64,000 bases of DNA from Saururus chinensis (Eukaryota > Streptophyta > Magnoliopsida > Piperales > Saururaceae). Positions 10,913 through 20,061 of this stretch are shown one piece after another (positions within the stretch are counted from its first letter, which is position 1; every line of letters begins with the position of its first letter). Made by a program: the position numbers and the translations under genes. The notes under the pieces were generated by a model. That model searched no databases. It saw only the letters and a program-made list of their open reading frames with translations, and was not told the DNA's origin. Location: positions 29,156,756 through 29,220,755 of the forward strand of contig CP141150.1 in the NCBI GenBank assembly GCA_035235625.1, in the 5' to 3' direction.

Positions 10913-13900
10913 ATGGCTCTGCAGCTCATCGGTGGGGCAGCCCTTGGTGGCTTCTTCCAAACTTTGTTTCAGGAACTGACTGTGATCCTTTACAAGGGTC
11001 TTGGTCATCGTTGGGATCTCAATTCAGAGCTGGAAAAACTGAAAAGAAAGCTGGCAAGTGCTCAAGCTTTGATCGATGATGCCGAGAGGAGGAGATACAC
11101 TGAGCCAGATGTGAATTACTGGGTGGATGATCTCAGGGAGTTGATCTATGACATAGATGACACCGTTGACGAGATGAACACCCGATGGTTGGAGCTGGAA
11201 CAAGCGGCGGCCAAAAGTCAAGAGGAGGTACGCGACTTCCTTTCTTTTGCTTTAGATAAAGCTAAAGAAGTTCAGTTCAAGGAAGCGATCAAACGCAAGA
11301 TAAAAAATGACTTAGAAAGGCTAGATGAGGCTATAAAAGAAGCGAAAGCCCTCAAGTTGAGAAGAATTACAAGTGGGTTGAGTTGGGGGCTGAATCAAGC
11401 TAGAGTTACAACTCCCTCCATAGATGCGTCTGACGTCTATGGTCGGAAAGAAGACAAGGAAAGCATAATAGAGTTGCTATTTGCACCAGGGAGTGATCAA
11501 AATGAGAAAAATTATTCTGTGATCCCCATTGTGGGTATGGGAGGGGTGGGAAAGACTACCCTTGCCCAAATCGTCTTCCAAGATGAACGAGTTAAGTCAC
11601 AATTTACCCCACGAAGTTGGGCTTGTGTGTCTGAAGTTTTTGATATTGCCAAAGTGACCAAAGAACTTGTAAGTTACTCTACTAAAGATAATTGTTCAGA
11701 TATGTCATTAGCGGAATTACAAGATCGCCTTGAAAACATGGTGAGAGGGAATAAGTTTCTCCTAGTGTTGGATGATATATGGACAGTGAAAGAATGGGAT
11801 AGAATGAAAGCTCCATTAAGTCATTGTGGAGTAGGAAGCATAATTCTTATCACTACTCGAAGCCATATAGTTGCAAAATTCATTGGTAATAGGTCATCCT
11901 ATGAGTTAGGAATTCTTGACTATGAGCATTGTTGGGATTTGTTTAGAAGTAGTGCTTTTGGAGAAGTGGATGCTGATGTAGATGGGAACTTGGTCCAACT
12001 AGGAAAAAGAATTGTCCAAAAGTGTAAAGGGGTTCCTTTGGCCGTAAAAGTATTGGGAGCCATGTTGCAAGGTGCAGAGCAAGAAAGATGGGAAGCTGTA
12101 TTGAAAAATGAACTTTGGCATTTACAGAATGATGATGATGAAATCTTCCTAGCCTTGAGATTGAGTTACCACTATCTACCTTCTCCTTTGAAGCGTTGCT
12201 TTGAATACCTCTCTCTTTTCCCGACTAATTATTTATTTGACAAGGAAACATTAGTTTATTTGTGGATTGGAGAAGGCTTTATAGAGGCTAAACAGGGTAG
12301 GCTATTGGAGGACATTGGGGGTCAATATTTTGATGATTTAAAAAGAAGATGTCTCATTCAAAAGGATGACAAGGTCCACGACCTTTTGCACAACCTAGCC
12401 TGCACCATCTCCGTAGAATTTTACTGTCGACTACAAAGCGACAGGAAATCATGCAAGTCTTTGGCAAGGGCACGCCATGCATCCATTGTTGGCAATAACG
12501 TGGTTGATGGAGAATATAGGCTGCTTGCTGAAGCTACAGGCTTGCACACAATCTTGTTGTTTCGAAGTCATTCTCAGGGCATGCTAGATATATTTTCAAA
12601 GTGGAGATTGTTACGTGTAGTAGATCTAACTTATGCTGGACTATCAGAGCTACCAAAATCTATTGGTGAGTTAAAGCATATGAGGTTCCTTGATCTATCT
12701 TATAATTGGTTACTAAGGAATCTCCCAGATGCAGTATGTGAACTCTACAATTTGCAATATTTAAACCTTCGTGATTGTGACATTTTAATTAACTTACCAA
12801 AAGATATAGGAAACCTCCTAAATTTGCGGTACCTAAACGTCTCATACACTTCAATATCAAGTCTACCAAATTCCGTTTGCAAACTGCAGAACTTACAAGT
12901 GTTAGGCCTTTTGGAGTGTAGCCTTAGTGAGCTACCAGAAGATATTGGGAATCTCAACAGCCTAAGGATACTCAACCTCCATGATACTGATATATCATAT
13001 TTGCCGGATTCCATTGTAAAAGCCACCAATCTACAAAATCTTGATATTTTAGAAATGTATGGTGAAGCTGTGAAATTGCCTCCATACTTAGGGAAGTTGA
13101 CTAGCTTGCAAGGGTTGAGAGTGTACCACGTTGCTAAGGAGAGTGGACGAGGAATTGGAGAGCTAAATCACATGAACAACCTCAGAGGTGTACTTGTCAT
13201 CTCTGGTTTGGAGAACATTGAGAGTGTGGAAGAGGCAGAAATGGCTGATCTGAAAAGCAAGAAACACATTAGAAGGCTGAAATTCAAATGGAGTCCCCTT
13301 GGTCCTGAAGATTGTTTGGTGGTCAGAGATGGGAAAGTGAAGGCGAATGTACTTGAAGCTCTTGAACCTCATCCGACCAGCCTCACTGCTTTATCTTTCA
13401 AGTACTACAGCGGTGATTTGTTTCCAAAATGGATGTATAAGAATTGTCTTTCCTCCCTCACTAAGCTAAAAATCGTGGGGCTGCATAGAGTGGCAAGATT
13501 GGTGGGCATCAAACTTCCAGCATTACAGTACCTACTAATTCGTGAGTGCTCCAGTTTGAGGGAAGTTTCCATGGCGGCTCCAAAGTTGAAGGCCTTAACA
13601 GTGGAGCGCTGCCAAGAGTTAAAGTTAAGTGCAGTCGCTGTGTTTGCCAACCTTCAAGACGAAACTTGCATGAATTTAATGACCCAACTGGAGTACCTCC
13701 ATATCGATCGCTCTCAACTGGAGTGCCTGCAACAACTAGTCCAACAAGCAGCTGACCTTGGAGTGCCTCTCAAACTGACGCACCTGCAAGTAGTGAGATG
13801 CCAGAATAACATAGCGTCTTTCCCCATGGCGCTGCTGCGCAATGTCACCTCTCTTGAGACGTTGAAAATTAAGTATTTTTCTGAGCTCCAGCTTCTACCA

Positions 13901-14389
13901 GATGATGACCAGGAAAGCTTTCCTTCTCTTACGGCACTGGAAATATGTGAGTGCACAAATCTGACTTTCCAACTCAAAGTGTTGCACAACTTCACTACTC
14001 TTAAACAACTGTTGATCAAGGGTCCAACCAAAAATATCACTTTTGGAGAGGAAAGACTTCCAACATCGCTTACACAACTCCGTATAACGAGTTGCAACAA
14101 TTTGACCCACCTGCCCAAAGACCTCCACAACCTCACCTCTCTGCTAAACATAGAAATCTTGAACTGTCCTCAACTAGAGGCCCGGCAAGACGATCGGTTG
14201 CCCCCCAGCCTCAAGTATTTTTTGCTTGTGGGCTGTCCCAAACTAAAGCAACAGTTGGGACAGGAAAGTACAACAGATTGGCCTGTTCTACATTTCAATA
14301 TGAAATCCAGGGCGCTTCGACGATATGAATTGAGATCATTGCGCACGAACAGAGTCCGGGCATACTCCTCCCGAGGCCGGCCCAGGTAG
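10913..14389 (+). CDS. CC-NB-LRR (CNL) disease resistance protein, RGA-like, single exon
   Basis: This 1158-residue intracellular immune receptor would sense pathogen effectors and trigger defence when its NB-ARC domain exchanges ADP for ATP. Rx-type coiled coil at about 1-150, with an EDVID-like stretch at W70-M88 (DIDDTVDEM). NB-ARC: P-loop GMGGVGKTT (208-216, Lys214), kinase-2 LLVLDDIW (283-290; the final Trp is typical of non-TIR receptors), RNBS-B GSIILITTR (308-316), GVPLA (373-377), RNBS-D starting at Cys429 and VHD (488-490) in the MHD position. LRRs run from about 560 to 1120. All switch motifs are present, there is no stop or frameshift and the length is normal, so it looks functional. 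ATG at 10913 fits the AGCCATGGC context and the standard N-terminus. The last 30 or so residues, after the usual DWP ending near 14280, look like read-through into foreign sequence. Confidence 0.93.
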   Translation: MALQLIGGAALGGFFQTLFQELTVILYKGLGHRWDLNSELEKLKRKLASAQALIDDAERRRYTEPDVNYWVDDLRELIYDIDDTVDEMNTRWLELEQAAAKSQEEVRDFLSFALDKAKEVQFKEAIKRKIKNDLERLDEAIKEAKALKLRRITSGLSWGLNQARVTTPSIDASDVYGRKEDKESIIELLFAPGSDQNEKNYSVIPIVGMGGVGKTTLAQIVFQDERVKSQFTPRSWACVSEVFDIAKVTKELVSYSTKDNCSDMSLAELQDRLENMVRGNKFLLVLDDIWTVKEWDRMKAPLSHCGVGSIILITTRSHIVAKFIGNRSSYELGILDYEHCWDLFRSSAFGEVDADVDGNLVQLGKRIVQKCKGVPLAVKVLGAMLQGAEQERWEAVLKNELWHLQNDDDEIFLALRLSYHYLPSPLKRCFEYLSLFPTNYLFDKETLVYLWIGEGFIEAKQGRLLEDIGGQYFDDLKRRCLIQKDDKVHDLLHNLACTISVEFYCRLQSDRKSCKSLARARHASIVGNNVVDGEYRLLAEATGLHTILLFRSHSQGMLDIFSKWRLLRVVDLTYAGLSELPKSIGELKHMRFLDLSYNWLLRNLPDAVCELYNLQYLNLRDCDILINLPKDIGNLLNLRYLNVSYTSISSLPNSVCKLQNLQVLGLLECSLSELPEDIGNLNSLRILNLHDTDISYLPDSIVKATNLQNLDILEMYGEAVKLPPYLGKLTSLQGLRVYHVAKESGRGIGELNHMNNLRGVLVISGLENIESVEEAEMADLKSKKHIRRLKFKWSPLGPEDCLVVRDGKVKANVLEALEPHPTSLTALSFKYYSGDLFPKWMYKNCLSSLTKLKIVGLHRVARLVGIKLPALQYLLIRECSSLREVSMAAPKLKALTVERCQELKLSAVAVFANLQDETCMNLMTQLEYLHIDRSQLECLQQLVQQAADLGVPLKLTHLQVVRCQNNIASFPMALLRNVTSLETLKIKYFSELQLLPDDDQESFPSLTALEICECTNLTFQLKVLHNFTTLKQLLIKGPTKNITFGEERLPTSLTQLRITSCNNLTHLPKDLHNLTSLLNIEILNCPQLEARQDDRLPPSLKYFLLVGCPKLKQQLGQESTTDWPVLHFNMKSRALRRYELRSLRTNRVRAYSSRGRPR

Positions 14390-14496
14390 GACTTGTGGTT
14401 CTTTCGGAACAGAAACATGTAGTCGACGGCGCTGCTTTCTGGCCGCTCGAGACGGAACATGCGGCGGCGAACATTGAAACGCAGTATTCAAAGATA
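14317..14496 (-). other. Unrecognised coding-like tract antisense to the CNL 3' end
   Basis: Read on the minus strand from about 14496 to 14317 there is an open frame with strong G/C preference at third codon positions (the run GCC-GTC-GAC-TAC, then AAG-AAC-CAC-AAG-TCC-TAC-CTG). It includes MFRLERPESSAVDYMF and KSYLGRPREEYARTLFVR. This base use is unlike the AT-rich neighbourhood. It may be a captured exon fragment from another gene. I do not recognise the protein. The CNL frame crosses it in sense and stops at 14387-14389. Confidence 0.35.
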
Positions 14497-14724
14497 GGCG
14501 GAGTTGCCAAGTGAAGTCGATGGAGCCGGCAATGATACAGCTAATGTGGTATTGGCGGAACCGCGGAAGGCGTTCTGTGTAGACCCAGGATATAGTTGGG
14601 GTTGAGTTCGCAAGGATAGCCTGTAAACATTGTTTATTCTTTATTTAGTTAAGTTCAACTCAGACATTTTAAATGCATTGAATTCTTCTTTGTACACGCG
14701 TTTTGCTTAGGCGTAGCGCTGAGT

Positions 14725-14974
14725 GGCACTCCCACCGATTGAGAATCGTTTTTTTTAATGCTCTTAGCAGGAGCTGAGCATATAGAACGCCTTCGAGGCT
14801 TTGATTTTTAAGATCAATGGTATATATAATAGCGTATGCTTTATTTGCACTAATATACATTACCATGTGCATCATTGATTTTAAAAACCAACGCCTCATA
14901 TGCGTTCTTTATACTTGGTTCACACTGAGTATAAATTATAAAAAATACTTCCCACCAATTGTGGTGGGAGTGCC
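14725..14974. mobile_element. MITE with long terminal inverted repeats downstream of the CNL gene
   Basis: The 250-bp segment begins GGCACTCCCACCGATTG and ends CAATTGTGGTGGGAGTGCC, an inverted pair. Inner arms also pair: TAGAACGCC...GAGGC.TTGATTTTTAAGATCAATG (14780-14820) against its inverse at 14866-14912. There is no coding sequence. TSD and superfamily were not resolved. Confidence 0.6.
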
Positions 14975-15598
14975 CACCCAACTAGTCCAAACCTAACCTT
15001 TAAAAGGCCCTTCTTTACCTTCCACCTTATCCCAGGAATATTTTATTAATATAATATTATTTTTATATTTTAGAATTCTTAATTTCTATATTCATGCTAA
15101 ATTTTAGAATGAATTTATATGCACCACAATAATCCCTTAGCACCCCTTAAACCTCTCATAAATTTACGAGTAAAATGGGGTATTAAAGAGATTATTATGG
15201 TATATATAGACGCATTCTAATTTTATTTTATCACTGTGGGTGAAGAAAGGATTATGAGTATATTGCATCTAAGGAAAACGGCAAAAATACAAGTGAGTCC
15301 ATTATTGTTAAATCTCAGTTGGTCTTTTACGCCCCATTGGGAAAATTTTGTGGCGCCCATCCTTCAAAAATTTTTGTTGGTCTTTTCCTTTCATTTAATG
15401 ATTTTTTTAATTGATTTGTTCATTTTGGTATAATATATAAATGACTTCATCATTAACGATTGTGCTACTTTATGATCTGTTTTTTATTAGTGTCTTTTTA
15501 CTTGAGCAAATTATAGTTTTGTTTTTAAAAGTTGAATATATGATGATCTTTGGTTACCCTTTTTAATATAGTGTGTTAGAATGTTTTTTGTTTCGTAA
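14975..15598. other. Gene-free AT-rich interval
   Basis: Nothing could be supported here apart from AT-rich sequence; the longest frame (15236-15433) has no recognisable features. Confidence 0.35.
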
Positions 15599-16258
15599 GG
15601 GTGTGCTTGGATTCGTGGAAACCGGGAGAAAGGGAAAGTGAATCCCGGTGAAAGAAAAACTAAGAGATTCCTAAAAAATTTCTAATGTTTGGTTGAATAA
15701 ATGATGTTAGAGAAAATTGACGGTGACAGTGGCGATGGTTGCAGTGATGGTGGCGGTGGTGGTGGTAGTTGTGGCAGTAGCAGTAGCGGTGGTAGCAGTG
15801 GCAGTAGCAATGGTGGTGGTGGTGACAACGGCGGTGATAGTTGTGGTAGCGGTGACGGTTGTGGTGATGGTGGTAGCGGTGACGACTGTGGTAGTGGTGG
15901 TAGCAATGGTGGTGGTAATAGCAGTAGCGGTAGCGGGGTGGTGATGGCAGCATTGACGGTAACAGTAGTGGTTGTGGTAACGACAACGGTGGTGACGGCA
16001 GCAGTGACATTGGCTGTGGTGAAGGCAGTGACAATGATGGTGGTGGTAGTAGCGGCAAGACATAAATTTTTAGTACGCTAATTTTCTCCCAGAATCCATG
16101 GGTTGATGGGTGTAAAGTTTTTGGGCCAATTTTTCATCTATTTGCTCTTAGTTTTCATTCTAGTTTCTCTTTCCCCGTTGCACCAAACAGTAAAAACTTG
16201 AGGATTTTAAGAAGATTAATTTCCTTTCCCCTACTTTCCACCAATCCAAATAGACCCG
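15599..16258. mobile_element. Non-autonomous DNA transposon carrying a trinucleotide-rich array
   Basis: The ends are inverted, diverged copies: left GGGTGTGCTTGGATTCGTGGAAA (15599-15621), right the reverse complement of GGGTCTATTTGGATTGGTGGAAA, ending at about 16256. Both continue into GGGRAAAGGRAA-type sequence. The middle (15718-16063) is an interrupted GGT/GGC/GAC/AGC trinucleotide array. No transposase is encoded and no clear TSD was found. A Harbinger/hAT-like MITE is the most likely class (inference). Confidence 0.5.
15718..16063 (+). repeat. Interrupted GGT/GGC/AGT trinucleotide repeat array
   Basis: About 345 bp in which nearly every third position on the + strand is T, G or C following a GG-, GA- or AG-type dinucleotide. 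It reads as Gly/Ser-rich, Val/Ala-rich or His/Tyr-rich peptides depending on the frame, so open frames on both strands (up to 132 codons) are by-products of the repeat and not genes. Confidence 0.8.
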
Positions 16259-17777
16259 TGATTTTAAAATCAAAATTTTGTGATTGAAGAACAATTAAGA
16301 GATGGATGATATGAAACTCTAACTTGAAACTTGGAAGAAGGTTTGTTAACTAGAAAGTGTACTAGACATTGGAAGAACTGCTCCACACATAATAGTTTAT
16401 AATTGTTGAAACCTATTTGGGCGTTATGTAACTATTGAAAGTTGTTATTGAGTATAAGCTTAGATATTCAACAAGAACAGTGACTCAATTGCACATTGGC
16501 AAGATAAATTTATATAGAACTATATTCTGTGTGCTATAACATGTATGGTGTTAAGGTTCGTATATTAGGAAATTCCAAGCAACCTATTTGGCTTTAGAAT
16601 GTTATAAATATTTTATTCCTTGATTATGATTGACAAATAGGATATTTTTGTTATATCCCTTTGTCCCACATTAAGTGTCTTGTCAATGGAACAATACAGT
16701 GATGGTATATTATATTTCATTACTATTATTATTTTCCAAATATTTTTTTCCATAATTCATTAGCTAAATGGTATAGGTTCTTTCATATCCATTCTATCGC
16801 TACCATTTGGATTGTTATTCAATTAACCATTATCTATTGCCCCCTTCATACGGATTCATAATTCAACATAATGTACATAGCTAATCTTAAAAGCTAATAG
16901 CCTGTTTGGCAGCAATTCCTTTTTTATGTGTTTTTTCCTCAAAAACTTAGTGTGTTTAAGTTTTTTTCTTAAGTTCTAAAAGTGATGCGACTCATGTAGT
17001 GACTTGTTTTGCAAAAGTATACTAATTTTTAAAAAAAAATATGAAGAACTTGTTTGGCAAAATAATCAATACCTTAAGAGGATCAACTAATAGTAATTTT
17101 ATATAAGGGTATAAATAAGGTAATTACACCATAGAAGCCAAAATTATTCTTAAATCCCCAACACACATCAATATTGACCAAATTCAATATTTCAATAATC
17201 CCTTTAGATCCCAATTCAATCTTTGAATAGTCCCCATCTCTTACATCTAATAGTGCATAATAAATTAGTCTTCACCTCATAGGAATATCATGTCACAATT
17301 AAAACAAAGATACAAGATTAAAGAAATCATTTGCATACTATAAGATTTATTTAGAAAATAGATTCCAATGCTAGAGCTTCAAGCATTTAGTAATTCTCTA
17401 ACATAAAACTCAACCAAAATGGAGAACCAAAACATAAACATATATAACCTAGAAAGAAAAAAAATCTAAGTTTCTTAGCTGGTTGTGGCCCCTTACATGT
17501 GCATAGGTCTAGTTGTGTCATTATGCACATTATGCGCACATTCTAGGCATTACACATTATGGAGTCTAGTTATATATGTAAAATGGCCTAAGATATAATA
17601 ATTTATACATATGACAAACAGGTACAAATATGGAGAAACTTTTTCCTTAAATGTTCTATTTAGAAAATGGTAAGATATCACTTATTTACCTTGTCGAATA
17701 AATTTAACCATACCATTTAACTTCTTAGTAGTACTCTTTAAACAGTAGAATGGTAGAACACGTATCATTGACAACCC
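16259..17777. other. Gene-free AT-rich interval
   Basis: No supported gene. A (C/A)TGTTTGGCA-containing stretch at 16890-17060 looks like a remnant of a small DNA element, but its ends are not resolved. Confidence 0.35.
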
Positions 17778-18949
17778 TGATAAGTATAATTTATACGTTA
17801 TTTTACCCTTAATTATTCTATTTTTTAGTCTCATTTAAGTGTTAATATAGGTTAAATTATTAGATATTAAATTTAATTAGGTTAGAAAAAACTTCCATGG
17901 TGTTTTGAATTAAATTGGCTTATTTTGCAGATTCTTCATTGGCATTCGAACGGCCTCACTAACTGATCGATCGGGTACACGTGATTTTGAAGAAAATTCA
18001 GTTCAAGCGTTCGAACGGGCATGCAGGGCGATCGATCGGCATAACGCGCAGATTCCTTATTTCACCCAATTTTGAGTCCTTTTCATATACAACTCTTTCC
18101 TACGGATCTAATGCCTATATAAAGACATAATTGACTCGAAATTGAGGGTGAACAAGTAGATTTTCTGAAGAGAAAGAAGGAAGAAGAAGATGGAGAAAAA
18201 CTCAAAGCTTTCAATGGAGATTCAAGTGCTTTCTTCTACAATGGAAGGCTAAACTATTCTTTTACTTAGGAGTTGATGAAGCTATAGATAAGTTTCAGTT
18301 TTTTTTCTTTTTAATTTAGATCTCAGTTGTGAATTATGACAATTGTATGATAAGGATTTTCTTTTTAATGGAAGAGCTTTTCATGTTTATTCAAATCTAT
18401 ATTGATTTATTGTCTTGTAGATGATAGATTGATGTAGTTTTGATATTTGCATCAATTCTAATTTCTGTGATTTAGATGAGATGGTCATACAATAGTTTTA
18501 ATGTTCAAATAATTAAGGACTTGGATGAGTTATACTAAGATTAGACGGGTCATGCCTATAGCTATTTAGTGTAGATGATTCGTGCTATTGTCGAAGATAG
18601 TTCATGCCATGGAAATTAATTAATGATTCTTTCTGAAGTAATTCTAGCTTGTAGCTGAGAATACTTGTTCATATTCACACTAGATTTAGATTAAAAGTTA
18701 AGGAATTGTTATGGTTCTATAGTGGATTCGATTTCCTAAGTAAAATCTATCATATTAATCTCTTGTTTTTAAACTAGTTGTTTTCTTTTCCTTTACTTAA
18801 TTTAAGTTTAAGTTGTTTTAGTTTTCAATCAGCAAATTCCTATTTAGATTTAGTATAATTCATCCGTCCTTGAGGTTCGACAACCCTTAAATACTCATCC
18901 TAGTACAATTACCTTATACACTTGTAAAGGGTTTAATTATAAACGATCA
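17778..18949 (+). repeat. Solo LTR of an LTR retrotransposon
   Basis: The segment starts TGATAAGTATAA and ends AAACGATCA (TGAT/ATCA inverted ends). It is flanked by AACCC (17773-17777) and AGCCC (18950-18954), a 5-bp TSD with one transition. A TATA-like CCTATATAAAGACA lies at about 18113-18126 and a CTTGAGGTTCGAC block, frequent near the 3' end of gypsy LTRs, lies near 18870. There is no internal coding region next to it, so it is a solo LTR of 1172 bp. Confidence 0.7.
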
Positions 18950-19131
18950 AGCCCTACCCACACACCCTCCTCCGTTATGGTTTTCTTCCTTGAAGCTTTA
19001 ATGCGCGTACACGGTACACCTCCCTCGGTTTCCCTTGCCATGCTTGCACCATGTACGACTCTACTGCCTCCCCCCCAATGTCTTTGCCTTGTCGACCCTA
19101 ATCATTTATTGGGTGTGTCATGACCAGCTAT
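18950..19131. other. Short unique interval between two LTR remnants
   Basis: No gene or structured element is visible. Confidence 0.3.
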
Positions 19132-19606
19132 AGCGCCCCGGGATTTTCAAACATATATATTAAAGTTTTAATAAAAAGTATTGGAGTTTGCCCGGGCCCC
19201 TCATTGGAGCTATTGACCATAAGCATGACATAAAATAGTAATTTTCCAAGAATATACCGTCCGTATACAAACACACAAGGAGAAACATAATAAAGTTCTT
19301 ACTTTAGATTTAAGTTCGGTTGAAATCCTTGAAATCATCTCGAAAACTCCCAAGTAGGTCATTCTACTCGCACACTAAGCTTCGACAAGTCCTACAAAGT
19401 CTGGGGTGTGGTGAGTACTTTAAAATACTTAGTAGGAGAATTTATACTATCAGACATAATGTAACAAGGGCAGTTTCAAAACACATAATATAAATAATAC
19501 TTTCATAAAACAAGGGTGCGTCTCTCACCCAAAACCACCCCTAGAGCTTCTTTCTATGTATCGAAGATGTTCACAGGGTTTGTAAGCTCTCATGGCTTGC
19601 TACAAG
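19132..19606 (+). repeat. LTR-like fragment (start sequence TAGCGCCCCGGGATTTTC)
   Basis: The start resembles the TGTARCGYCCYGG openings of the long LTRs further right (25211 on the + strand and 39746 on the - strand). The segment has no coding region and is cut at 19607, where another LTR begins. Its far end was not found. The LTR call is by resemblance only. Confidence 0.35.
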
Positions 19607-20061
19607 TGTCACAACCTGGTTTTTTAAAAGCATTTTTAAAATACATAAATGGCAAGTCATGAGAATTTTTTTCTTAGGTGCAAAATAAAGCATTTGATTA
19701 AATATCTAGGTCATGATAACTGAGGTTCACAAATATAAATATCAAATCATACGATATTATTACACATCTCAAAAATCAATAAAGAATATCCTATCTATCT
19801 AAGTATAAGTCTGTTCTCAGTCTAGAAATAAATAACTAAGTTGACTCTCACTCCAAAGATACAATTAGTTGCTAGAATTGTAGAAACGATGAACTACATC
19901 TTATGTTTATCTGTCCTGGTCTCACTTGTTCTTGGATGAAGAACCTGTAGCCAACCAAACCAAACAACAAAACAACAACAACAACAGAGCCTCTTCACCT
20001 TCAGGATAAGAGTTTCTAAAAGAACAAAAGGTTTTATTAATATTTTTTGATAAGGCCAACA
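19607..20061 (-). repeat. Outer, oldest LTR of the nested stack, segment 1
   Basis: The segment begins TGTCACAACCTGG, the 3' terminus of a minus-oriented LTR. It aligns by eye over its whole length with 34341-34787 and, inverted, with 33423-33866 (shared GGTCATGATAACTGRGGTTCACAAATA and more). It is interrupted at 20062 by a solo LTR and resumes at 24588. Confidence 0.7.

Noticed and set aside
15660..16081. Open frames up to 132 codons on both strands (His/Tyr-rich, Gly/Ser-rich)
   Set aside because: They are translations of a trinucleotide-like repeat in several frames at once; no start context, homology or composition of a real protein.
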